In this document: positions 1 to 5,398 of the stretch, piece after piece
How the letters are laid out: each line of letters opens with the position of its first letter
Position numbering within the stretch: the first letter of the stretch is position 1
Assembly: GCA_964598695.1 (NCBI GenBank)
Contig: CAZRDB010000261.1
Span: forward strand, 1-5,398
DNA: 5,398 nt
Direction: 5' to 3'
Source: CAZRDB01 sp964598695
Lineage (GTDB): Bacteria > Armatimonadota > Zipacnadia > UBA1398
Notes under the pieces: model-generated
What the model was told of the DNA's origin: nothing
Database searches by the model: none
Seen by the model: only the letters and a program-made list of their open reading frames with translations
Translations under genes and position numbers: made by a program

Positions 1-2076
1 CTCGCTCAGGATGACGAAGGGGCCCACGAGGCTCGTGCTGGCGAGGTGGGTGCCACCGCACAGCTCCTTGCTCGCGTCGCCCATGGTAACCACGCGCACC
101 TGGTCCGCGTACTTCTCGCCGAAGAGCGCGACGGCGCCCGTCTGGTGCGCGTCCTCGAGTGACATGACGTCGGTGGTCACCGGCAGGCCGGCGAGGACGT
201 GGGCCTGGACCGTGGTCTCCACGGCCCGGACCTGCTCGGCGGTGAGAGCCTCGAAGTGCGAGAAGTCGAAGCGGAGCCGGTCCTCCTCGACGAGCGAGCC
301 GGCCTGGGCGACGTGGCTTCCGACGTGCTGCTTGAGCGCCGCGTGGAGCAGGTGGGTCGCGGTGTGGGCCCGCGCGACGGCCTGGCGCCGCGCCGAGGCC
401 AGCTCGGCCGTCGCCGCCTGGTCGGGGGCGAGCACGCCGTTGGCGACCTTGCCGATGTGGACGATCACGCCTTCGACGGGCTCCTGGACGGAGTGGACCT
501 CGAACGCGCCCGTCTCGGTCCGGATCCGGCCGCAGTCGGAGCACTGCCCACCCTTCTCGGCATAGAAGGGCGTGCGGGCGAGAACGATGCCGCACTCGGC
601 CCCCTCCTCGGCCTGCGTGAGTCTCTCATCGCTCCCGAGGAGGGCGAGGATCGTCGTCTCGAGCGATGGGCCGGCGTCGCGGACGAACTCGGCGGCGGGC
701 AGCTCCCTCGCCATGGCGACGTAGAAGGCCTTGGCCGAGGCCGACTCGGTATGGCGGAAGACGGAGCGCGAGCGCTGGGCCGCGAGGGCCTCCTGGTAGC
801 CGTCGAGGTCGACGGAGAGGCCGGCCTCCTCGGCGTACTCCTGGGTCAGCTCGCGGTGGAACCCGAATGTGTCGTAGAGCCGGAAGACCTCGAGGCCCGG
901 GAGGACGGTTCCGCCGGCGGCCTTGACCGAGGCGATCAGGTCCTCGAGGCGGCCGAGACCCTGATCGAGGGTGGAGCAGAATCGCTCCTCCTCGGCCCGG
1001 ACGATCTTCGCGATGGTCGGGACGAGACCCGGCAGATCGGGGTAGCCGTTGGACATCGCCTGGCCGACCACCGGCACCAGTTCGTGCAGGAAGGGGGTGG
1101 TCAGGCCGAGCACGCGGGCGAAGCGGAAGGCGCGGCGGAGGATACGGCGGAGGACGTAGCCGCGGCCCTCGTTCGAGGGCAGGATCCCGTCGCCGATCAT
1201 GAACGCGACGGAGCGGGCGTGGTCGGCAATGGCCCGGAAGCTCACGGTCACGCGGGGGTCGGAGCCGTAGACCGAGCGATTGCCCCGTGCGGCCGACAGC
1301 TCGGCGACCTTGGCGAGCATCGGCCGGAAGATGTCGGTGTCGAAGTTCGAGGGGACGCCCTGGAGGACGGCCGCCAGGCGCTCGAGGCCGAGACCGGTGT
1401 CGACGCCCGGCCGGGGCAGGGGCGTGAGCGAGCCGTCGAGGGTCTGGTTATACATCTGGAAGACGAGGTTCCAGATCTCCAGGAACCGGTCGCCCTTGCT
1501 CGCGGGGCCCTTGTCGGGGTCGTCGCACCAGATCGAGGGTCCCTGATCGACGTACAGCTCGGTGCAGGGGCCGCAGGGGCCGTCCCACACCGTCTGGGGC
1601 CACCAGTTGTCCTCTTTGCCGCAACGAACGATCCGCTCGGTGGGGAGCCCGGTCAGCGTGCGCCACAGCTCAGCCGACTCGTCGTCATCGGTGTAGACGG
1701 TCGCCCAGAGCGACTCCCGGTCGATGCCCCAGACCTCGGTGACCAGCTCCCAGGCCAGCTCGATGGCGCCCTTCTTGAAGTAGCCGCCGAACGAGAAGTT
1801 GCCCATCATCTCGAAGAACGTGTGATGGCGAGCGGTCCGGCCCACCTGGTCGATGTCGCCGCTGCGGACGCACTTCTGGGCTGTGACCACATTGGTCGCG
1901 GGCGGCGCGGCCTCGCCCCGGAACGCGGGGACGAACGGCTGCATTCCGGCGCCGGTGAGCAGCGTCGAGGGGCTGTCCGGGATCAGGGACGCGCTCGGGA
2001 GAACGCGGTGGTCACGCGAGGCGAAGAAGTCGATGTACTGCTGACGCAGCGTGTCGACCGTGGGCAACTGGCTCAT
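1..2076 (-). CDS. alaS: Alanyl-tRNA synthetase (AlaRS), 3' end cut off by the window edge
   Basis: Class II synthetase that attaches alanine to tRNA-Ala in the cytoplasm and hydrolyses mischarged Ser- or Gly-tRNA-Ala. The 692 readable codons have no internal stop. The catalytic domain covers about residues 1-250. It contains the motif 2 region RTARHHTFFEMMGNFSFG (80-97), GPCGPC (166-171) and motif 3 GVDTGLGLERLAAVLQ (224-239). The tRNA-recognition domain follows (about 250-460), with SNEGRGYVLRRILRRAFR (301-318) and YDTFGF (402-407). The editing domain has TPFYAEKGGQ (502-511) and the zinc ligands H571, H575, C673 and H677 (HTATH and CGGTH). Family members run to about 870 residues, so the C-terminal C-Ala (DHHA1) part lies beyond the left edge. 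The ATG at 2074-2076 has a strong ribosome site 6 bases ahead and the expected N-terminus. It lies 12 bases after the AI-2E gene stop. Oddities: Gly98 where most relatives have Asp, and extra cysteines at 495, 512 and 515. Confidence 0.97.
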   Translation of the reverse strand, partial: MSQLPTVDTLRQQYIDFFASRDHRVLPSASLIPDSPSTLLTGAGMQPFVPAFRGEAAPPATNVVTAQKCVRSGDIDQVGRTARHHTFFEMMGNFSFGGYFKKGAIELAWELVTEVWGIDRESLWATVYTDDDESAELWRTLTGLPTERIVRCGKEDNWWPQTVWDGPCGPCTELYVDQGPSIWCDDPDKGPASKGDRFLEIWNLVFQMYNQTLDGSLTPLPRPGVDTGLGLERLAAVLQGVPSNFDTDIFRPMLAKVAELSAARGNRSVYGSDPRVTVSFRAIADHARSVAFMIGDGILPSNEGRGYVLRRILRRAFRFARVLGLTTPFLHELVPVVGQAMSNGYPDLPGLVPTIAKIVRAEEERFCSTLDQGLGRLEDLIASVKAAGGTVLPGLEVFRLYDTFGFHRELTQEYAEEAGLSVDLDGYQEALAAQRSRSVFRHTESASAKAFYVAMARELPAAEFVRDAGPSLETTILALLGSDERLTQAEEGAECGIVLARTPFYAEKGGQCSDCGRIRTETGAFEVHSVQEPVEGVIVHIGKVANGVLAPDQAATAELASARRQAVARAHTATHLLHAALKQHVGSHVAQAGSLVEEDRLRFDFSHFEALTAEQVRAVETTVQAHVLAGLPVTTDVMSLEDAHQTGAVALFGEKYADQVRVVTMGDASKELCGGTHLASTSLVGPFVILSE

Positions 2077-2082
2077 AGGACC

Positions 2083-2090
2083 TTCTCCTC
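2083..2090 (-). promoter_or_regulatory. Ribosome binding site of alaS
   Basis: On the minus strand GAGGAGAA sits 6 bases before the ATG at 2074-2076. It overlaps two bases of the upstream TGA stop (2089-2091), so termination on the AI-2E gene and initiation on alaS are physically linked. The 12-base gap leaves no room for a T-box or attenuator of the kind that precedes alaS in many Firmicutes. Confidence 0.75.
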
Positions 2091-3582
2091 ATGCCGTGGT
2101 GGCGTCGTCTGGCGTGCCGCCGCCGGCCGACTCGCCCGCCTTGAGGTCGCGCAGCACCTCGGGCATGAAGTTGACCAGCAGAATGCGGATCGTCGCGGCC
2201 AGGGGGACCGCCACCAACATGCCGACGAACCCGAGGAGAGCTGCGCCGGCCAGCACGGCGAAGATCACGACCAGCGGATGAAGCCCGACCTTGTCGCCCG
2301 CGATCTTGGGGGTGACCACCTGGTCGAAGACGAAGTTGACCACCTGAATGGCCAGCACCATGACGAGGGCGCCAACCCAGGGGTTCCCGTCCGCAGAGAC
2401 ATACCCTACCACGAGGGCGACGAGCGAGGCAATCCACGCCCCCGCGATCGGCACGGCGTAGAACAGACCGTCGACAGCCGCCACCAGGAGGATGTTGTCG
2501 ACACCCAGGAAGCCTCGGATGACGAGCATCACCACGAAGCAGGTGCAGAAGACCAGGAACATCAGGGTGAGCTGCCCTCGGAAGTAGCTGGCGAGCATTC
2601 GGTTGAGCGACGACACGCTCGTGCGGACGCGGTCGTGGTAGCGCTCCGGGATCCACGACCGGACCCGCGAGCGGATGGGGTCGATCTCCTTCATGAAGTA
2701 GAACGTGACGAACGGCGTGAAGACGTACTTGAACAGCCCGCCGATGGAACCGACGAGGAACGCGCCCACCGCGGTGAGCACCTGCTGGCCCCACTTGGTG
2801 ATCTGGCCACGGTACTTCGCGAGGCCGGCTGCGGGATCCCCGAGATCGGGCTTCGGCAGCACCGAGCGGATCGGCGCCGGAACCCAAGGCGTCTGGGTCT
2901 CGTACCACAGTGTCCACTGGGCCTCGAGCTTCTCGCGCCGCACCCGCTCCTGCTCCGCCCGCTCGTCGGCGGTGAGCCGCGGCTCGGGATCGGTCGGGGG
3001 CCGCGGCCGCGCGGCGACGGCTCGGAGGCCGGCCGCGCCGCTCTCGGAGGATTCGGTGGCGCTCTCGACGGAGGGCTGTACGCCGGACTCGGCGCCCGAC
3101 TCCCCCACGGGGGCGATCGGTGCGGCGGACTCCGCCTCGGGGGCGTCCGATTCGCCCGCGGCGCTCTCGGCGCTCGGGCCGTGCGCGACGACCGGCGCCG
3201 TCATCCCGGGCATGGTCGAGACCCAGGCGTCGACCCGCTTGGCGGTGCCGCCGAGGCTGGTCAGCAGGGAGTTCGCCTGGACGGCGATGACCGGGACGAC
3301 GACGGCCGCCAGGACGATGAACACGAGGAGGCCGACGGCGAAGACGAAGGCGATGGCGCGGTCGCGCGACCATCCCCGGGCCTGGAGGCGGTCGAGGAAC
3401 GGGTCGGTGATGTAGGCGAGGACGATGCCGATCACGAAGGGCCCGAGGATGCCGCGCACTCGGTACAGGAGCCAGAGAGCAACGGCGATCAGGGCGACGT
3501 AGTGCCACGAGCGCCGGAGCACGGCCACGATGTCGGGCCGCAGGATCTCGGGCGCGGGGGCCGGGGCGTTGTCGGAGGCCAC
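2089..3582 (-). CDS. AI-2E family transporter (UPF0118/YrrI-like membrane protein) with large hydrophilic insert
   Basis: A 497-residue polytopic inner-membrane protein of the AI-2E/UPF0118 family. Members export autoinducer-2 (TqsA) or take part in ion and osmolyte export, and the substrate here cannot be read from sequence. Hydrophobic segments are visible at about residues 27-58, 75-102, 267-298, 337-357, 362-394, 403-423 and 435-468. Family signatures include GILGPFVIGIVLAYITDP (44-61) and, near the end, TPKIAGDKVGLHPLVVIFA (424-442) followed by AGAALLGFVGMLVAVPLAA (445-463). Typical members have about 340-400 residues. The excess is a region at about 130-250: an Ala/Ser/Glu-rich stretch (136-185), a Pro/Arg segment (186-202), a charged probable helix (203-222) and a Trp-rich linker (223-238). 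The start is a GTG at 3580-3582, 6 bases after the sigma gene's TAG. No better upstream start exists in frame. AI-2E genes next to alaS are also known in Bacillus (yrrI). Confidence 0.93.
   Translation of the reverse strand: MASDNAPAPAPEILRPDIVAVLRRSWHYVALIAVALWLLYRVRGILGPFVIGIVLAYITDPFLDRLQARGWSRDRAIAFVFAVGLLVFIVLAAVVVPVIAVQANSLLTSLGGTAKRVDAWVSTMPGMTAPVVAHGPSAESAAGESDAPEAESAAPIAPVGESGAESGVQPSVESATESSESGAAGLRAVAARPRPPTDPEPRLTADERAEQERVRREKLEAQWTLWYETQTPWVPAPIRSVLPKPDLGDPAAGLAKYRGQITKWGQQVLTAVGAFLVGSIGGLFKYVFTPFVTFYFMKEIDPIRSRVRSWIPERYHDRVRTSVSSLNRMLASYFRGQLTLMFLVFCTCFVVMLVIRGFLGVDNILLVAAVDGLFYAVPIAGAWIASLVALVVGYVSADGNPWVGALVMVLAIQVVNFVFDQVVTPKIAGDKVGLHPLVVIFAVLAGAALLGFVGMLVAVPLAATIRILLVNFMPEVLRDLKAGESAGGGTPDDATTA
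2893..3177 (-). other. Low-complexity and charged insert within the AI-2E protein
   Basis: This segment encodes residues 136-230 of the AI-2E protein. The first part repeats short Glu-Ser-Ala units (for example ESAAGES, EAESAAP, GESGAES) and looks intrinsically disordered. It is followed by a Pro/Arg-rich stretch and then a highly charged run, LTADERAEQERVRREKLEAQ, that should form a helix or short coiled coil. The flanks (residues 103-125 and 251-266) resemble the amphipathic stretch that family members normally have here, so this is an in-frame expansion and not a frameshift. Confidence 0.8.
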
Positions 3583-3588
3583 GGGGAC

Positions 3589-4356
3589 CTACCCCCCCTC
3601 TTCTTGGAGCATGGCGTGCAGGGCGGTGATCGCCCGGCGGTAGAGGCGCGAGACATGCATCTGGGAGATCCCGAGCCGCGCCGCGATCTCGGACTGGGAG
3701 AGCCCCTCGAGGTGGCGCCAACGCACGATGACGCGCATCCGCGCGGGGAGGGCGTCGAGGAGCGAGTCGGCCTCGGCGAGGTCGCGGAAGTCCCGCGTTC
3801 CGCCGATTCCGGGATCCTCGACCAGCTCGAGGAGCGGAGTGCTGCTCCCCTCCTCGTCGATCGATGGCTCGTCGAGAGAGGCGAGTTCGTAGGCGTTCTG
3901 GCCGATCTCCAGCGCCTCCAGCGCGAGCTCGCGGGGCTTGCCGATCGCGAACGCGACCTCGTCGACGGTCGGTGAGCGTCCCAGCCGCTGGGTCAGCTCG
4001 TCGGTCGCCCGCCGCGCGAGCAGGTTCAGCTCCTGCAAGCTGCGGGGAACGTGGATCCCCCAGGCGCGGTCGCGGAAGTGCTTCCGCAGCTCGCCGAGGA
4101 TGGTCTGGGTCGCGAAGGTCGTGAACTGGACACCGCGGTCGGGGTCGAAGCGTCGGATCGAGTGCACCAGCCCGATGCGGGCAACCTGGTCGAGATCCTC
4201 CTGTGCCTCGCCGCGGTCGGAGAACCGCCGCGCCAGGCGCAGGGCGAGCCGCTCGTAACGGATGACCAGCTCGTCGCGCGCGGCGCCCTGGCGTTCCTCG
4301 CCGTCCGCGCCCTGCGCGAACCGGAAGAGGTCGCGCTCATCGGGCCGTCCGCTCAT
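3589..4356 (-). CDS. SigB/SigF/SigG-family alternative RNA polymerase sigma factor
   Basis: A 255-residue group 3 sigma-70 factor that directs RNA polymerase to stress or developmental promoters. Region 2 spans about residues 25-97 (ELVIRYERLALRLARRF, then LDQVARIGLVHSIRRFDPDR and GVQFTTFATQTILGELRKHF). Region 3 spans about 103-185, including VPRSLQELNL and LTQRLGRSPTVDEVAFAIG. An acidic linker (162-195) leads to region 4 (about 200-250), whose helix-turn-helix reads LSQSEIAARLGISQMHVSRL (219-238). The length is normal for the SigB/SigF family. The open frame extends upstream to 4467, but I choose the ATG at 4354-4356. It overlaps the anti-sigma stop as ATGA, has GGAGG 6 bases ahead, and gives a family-like N-terminus; an in-frame ATG at 4371 would sit on that ribosome site. 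Activity is presumably held by the anti-sigma factor encoded just upstream. The gene ends 6 bases before the AI-2E start. Confidence 0.95.
   Translation of the reverse strand: MSGRPDERDLFRFAQGADGEERQGAARDELVIRYERLALRLARRFSDRGEAQEDLDQVARIGLVHSIRRFDPDRGVQFTTFATQTILGELRKHFRDRAWGIHVPRSLQELNLLARRATDELTQRLGRSPTVDEVAFAIGKPRELALEALEIGQNAYELASLDEPSIDEEGSSTPLLELVEDPGIGGTRDFRDLAEADSLLDALPARMRVIVRWRHLEGLSQSEIAARLGISQMHVSRLYRRAITALHAMLQEEGG
3592..3600 (-). promoter_or_regulatory. Possible ribosome binding site of the AI-2E gene, with a G7 tract
   Basis: On the minus strand GAGGGGGGG precedes the TAG stop of the sigma gene and ends 9 bases before the GTG start. It is the only purine-rich candidate. It forms the last three codons (Glu-Gly-Gly) of the sigma gene, so expression of the transporter is probably coupled to translation of the sigma factor. 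Confidence 0.45.
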
Positions 4357-4748
4357 CCCTGGCCTCCACATGCGGCGGAGACCTTGGTGAGGACCAGCAC
4401 CTCCACGTCCGCTTCGGTGGCCACCGTCAGGTCGTCGACGAGCGCACGCGCGAGGTCGAGGCCCCATCGGGCCTCATCATCGGGCTCGCCGGCGCCGGCG
4501 CGGTCGCCGCGGACCTCGACGATCAGCCCACGGGCCCCCTGCTGCCGGACGGTCAGCCGGAGCGCGTCCTCTGCCAGGCCGAGCGAGAGGCGCGTGCCGC
4601 AGGCCTCCTGCACGGCGAGCTTGAGGTCCTCCATCTCCTCCATGGAGAAGCCGAGGTCGGCGGCCACGGAGGAGATGACGAGTCGTGCCGCCCGCAACAG
4701 CTCGGGCCGCGGCGCCAGCGTCAGCTCGGCGAGGAACAGGTCCTCCAT
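4353..4748 (-). CDS. Anti-sigma factor, RsbW/SpoIIAB-like GHKL ATPase-kinase, with degenerate ATP site
   Basis: A 131-residue cytoplasmic protein resembling RsbW and SpoIIAB, which bind their sigma factor and phosphorylate the STAS antagonist. The match rests on the N-terminal helix and RPELLRAARLVISSVAADLG (14-33), the N-box-like DLKLAVQEACGTRL (41-54), the strand GLIVEVR (74-80) and GLDLARALVDDL (96-107), which resembles the family's second glycine box and helix. Its place between a STAS gene and a SigB-type gene supports the role strongly. The catalytic-base Glu48 is kept, but the Mg-binding Asn expected four residues later is Thr52. The first glycine box reads GDRAGAG, with irregular spacing compared with DxGxG, and the second lacks its first Gly (RWGL). 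ATP binding may therefore be weak or lost. At 131 residues it is slightly shorter than SpoIIAB or RsbW. It starts at an ATG with GGGAGGGA ahead, 20 bases after the STAS stop. Confidence 0.85.
   Translation of the reverse strand: MEDLFLAELTLAPRPELLRAARLVISSVAADLGFSMEEMEDLKLAVQEACGTRLSLGLAEDALRLTVRQQGARGLIVEVRGDRAGAGEPDDEARWGLDLARALVDDLTVATEADVEVLVLTKVSAACGGQG
4363..4367 (-). promoter_or_regulatory. Ribosome binding site deciding the sigma factor start
   Basis: GGAGG on the minus strand, 6 bases before the ATG at 4354-4356, lies inside the last codons of the anti-sigma gene. It selects this ATG over the in-frame ATG at 4369-4371 and the longer reading frame. The ATGA overlap implies coupled synthesis of anti-sigma and sigma factors. 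Confidence 0.7.
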
Positions 4749-4756
4749 GTCGGTGC

Positions 4757-4764
4757 TCCCTCCC
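4757..4764 (-). promoter_or_regulatory. Ribosome binding site of the anti-sigma gene
   Basis: GGGAGGGA on the minus strand, 8 bases before the ATG at 4746-4748, lies in the 20-base gap after the STAS stop codon (TAG, 4769-4771). It is a strong site and supports the chosen start. Confidence 0.7.
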
Positions 4765-4768
4765 GGCG

Positions 4769-5137
4769 CTACTCGGACTCGGCCGCGCCTGGGGCGGCGC
4801 CGAGGAGGGCGCGCGCGGCGGCGAGGTCGACCGCGATCGCCAGGTACTCGTCGAGCTTGAGGATGCGGATGCTCTGCAGGTGGGAGTCGGCGGTCGCGAT
4901 GACCGCCAGCTCGCCGCCCTGCTCGCGGGCGGCACGGGTGGCTCCGACCAGGGCGCCGATGCCGCGGCTGTCGAGGAAGGAGACCTCGCGCAGGTCGACC
5001 ACGGCGCGAGCGCCTTGAGCGAGCACCGAGGCCAGCTCGGCCTTCAGCTCAGGCGCGGTGGCGACATCCAGTTCGCCGCTTGCGGTGAGCACGGCTCCCC
5101 AGGGCTCGGAGCAGACGTGTAGCTGGAGGCGGCTCAT
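4769..5137 (-). CDS. STAS-domain anti-anti-sigma factor (RsbV/SpoIIAA family)
   Basis: A 122-residue single-domain STAS protein. In the family, the unphosphorylated form binds the anti-sigma factor and frees the sigma factor, while phosphorylation on a conserved serine switches it off. The sequence shows the first strands LQLHVCSEPWGAVLTASGEL (4-23), the helix TAPELKAELASVL (27-39) and the signature VVDLREVSFLDSRGIGALVG (46-65). Asp56 and the phospho-acceptor Ser57 are intact, and an Arg occupies the following position where SpoIIAA has a second Ser. A further strand GELAVIA (75-81) and a C-terminal helix follow, then an Ala-rich tail. The ATG at 5135-5137 gives a family-normal N-terminus and overlaps the upstream reading frame's stop as ATGA. 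There is only a weak GGGG stretch ahead of it, so translation may depend on coupling to the upstream gene. The anti-sigma gene follows after 20 bases. Confidence 0.93.
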   Translation of the reverse strand: MSRLQLHVCSEPWGAVLTASGELDVATAPELKAELASVLAQGARAVVDLREVSFLDSRGIGALVGATRAAREQGGELAVIATADSHLQSIRILKLDEYLAIAVDLAAARALLGAAPGAAESE

Positions 5138-5398
5138 GGGGCATACCCCGTCTCGGGCGATGCGGTGTGGCCGGGCGGCTCGGGGAGAGGCCCGGGCGCG
5201 GCCGTCAGGTCGGGGATCACGGGCTGCTCCGGGGTCTCGGCCGTCGAGACTGGGTGCGGCGCCGGGTGGGGGACCGGCCCAGCGGCCGGGACCGCGGGCG
5301 GAACGGCTGCGAGAGGGATCGTGCGGGGGTAGGCGGCCGGCGGCTCGAGGAGCGGAGCGGGCGGGGCCGCCGGGACGGGCGTCGGGGGGACCGGAGGC
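5134..5398 (-). CDS. C-terminal part of an unidentified proline-rich protein (5' end outside the window)
   Basis: I do not recognise this gene. From the right edge a frame stays open for 87 codons and ends in a TGA (5134-5136) that overlaps the STAS start as ATGA. The translated tail is dominated by Pro and Ala: 31 of 87 residues are proline, with runs such as PPVPPTPVPAAPPAP and GPVPHPAPHP. It then becomes less regular and ends in SPETGYAP. No start codon for it lies inside the window. Third codon positions are almost all G or C, as in the genes downstream. The overlap and shared strand argue for a real gene in the same operon, perhaps another regulator of the switch with a disordered tail, but nothing visible identifies its folded domain. 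A non-coding open frame in GC-rich DNA remains possible. Confidence 0.6.
   Translation of the reverse strand, partial: PPVPPTPVPAAPPAPLLEPPAAYPRTIPLAAVPPAVPAAGPVPHPAPHPVSTAETPEQPVIPDLTAAPGPLPEPPGHTASPETGYAP

Noticed and set aside
2077..2088. Possible T-box, attenuator or terminator between AI-2E and alaS
   Set aside because: The gap is only 12 bases and is occupied by the ribosome site; there is no room for a leader structure.
2983..3177. Possible tandem DNA repeat or mobile insertion within the AI-2E gene
   Set aside because: The repeats are loose at the peptide level (Glu/Ser/Ala) and not exact in DNA; there are no flanking direct or inverted repeats, and base composition matches the surroundings.
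2012..3721. Minus-strand open frame of 569 codons overlapping AI-2E and the sigma gene
   Set aside because: It is an Arg/Pro/Gly-rich alternative frame typical of GC-rich DNA. The AI-2E and sigma frames over the same bases have clear family motifs.
199..3975. Plus-strand open frame of 1258 codons, opposite three genes
   Set aside because: It is the exact codon-aligned antisense of alaS, AI-2E and sigma, all of which lie in the same frame. It stays open because these GC-rich genes almost never use TTA, CTA or TCA codons and because the sense stops TGA and TAG read as TCA and CTA on the other strand. The product is a polar, low-complexity sequence with no recognisable domain.
4357..4467. 37-codon N-terminal extension of the sigma factor
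   Set aside because: The extension is an Arg/Gly-rich shadow of the anti-sigma gene. The ATG at 4354-4356 has a well-placed GGAGG and the ATGA overlap, and yields the usual family length.
4051..4860. Plus-strand open frame of 269 codons opposite sigma, anti-sigma and STAS genes
   Set aside because: The product is Ser/Arg/Ala-rich low complexity with no domain, and the opposite strand holds three genes with clear motifs.

Overview
The window is a compact block of GC-rich bacterial DNA in which every supported gene lies on the minus strand. In transcription order (right to left) it holds: the C-terminal end of an unidentified proline-rich protein (5134-5398, entering from beyond the right edge); a STAS-domain anti-anti-sigma factor (4769-5137); a small GHKL-type anti-sigma factor (4353-4748); a SigB/SigF-type alternative sigma factor (3589-4356); an AI-2E family membrane protein with an unusually large hydrophilic insert (2089-3582); and alanyl-tRNA synthetase alaS (start at 2076, running off the left edge after 692 codons). 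Junctions are tight: ATGA overlaps at 5134-5137 and 4353-4356, and gaps of 20, 6 and 12 bases elsewhere. This suggests one polycistronic unit. No terminator, tRNA, CRISPR array, insertion sequence or convincing promoter is visible, and no gene-free stretch exceeds about 20 bases.

The strongly GC-rich codon use (TTA, CTA and TCA codons are nearly absent), the RsbV/RsbW/SigB-type partner-switching module, and GTG as one start codon fit a high-GC Actinomycetota or Chloroflexota-like lineage, possibly an environmental genome. The sequence alone does not let me choose between these phyla.

Functionally there are two layers. The first is a stress-response switch: an antagonist with a conserved phospho-serine, an anti-sigma partner, and a sigma factor with intact regions 2, 3 and 4. 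The second is the AI-2E membrane protein followed by alaS, a pairing also known from Firmicutes such as Bacillus subtilis (yrrI beside alaS). Here a general-stress module appears to be spliced directly ahead of that housekeeping pair, so alaS may be partly transcribed from whatever drives the sigma operon.

The most unusual points are: the anti-sigma factor lacks the Mg-binding Asn of the GHKL N-box and has irregular glycine boxes, although its substrate serine is kept in the STAS partner; the AI-2E protein carries an Ala/Ser/Glu-rich plus charged insert between membrane segments; a proline-rich (31 of 87 residues) tail is translationally coupled to the STAS gene; and AlaRS has extra cysteines beside its editing-domain signature.
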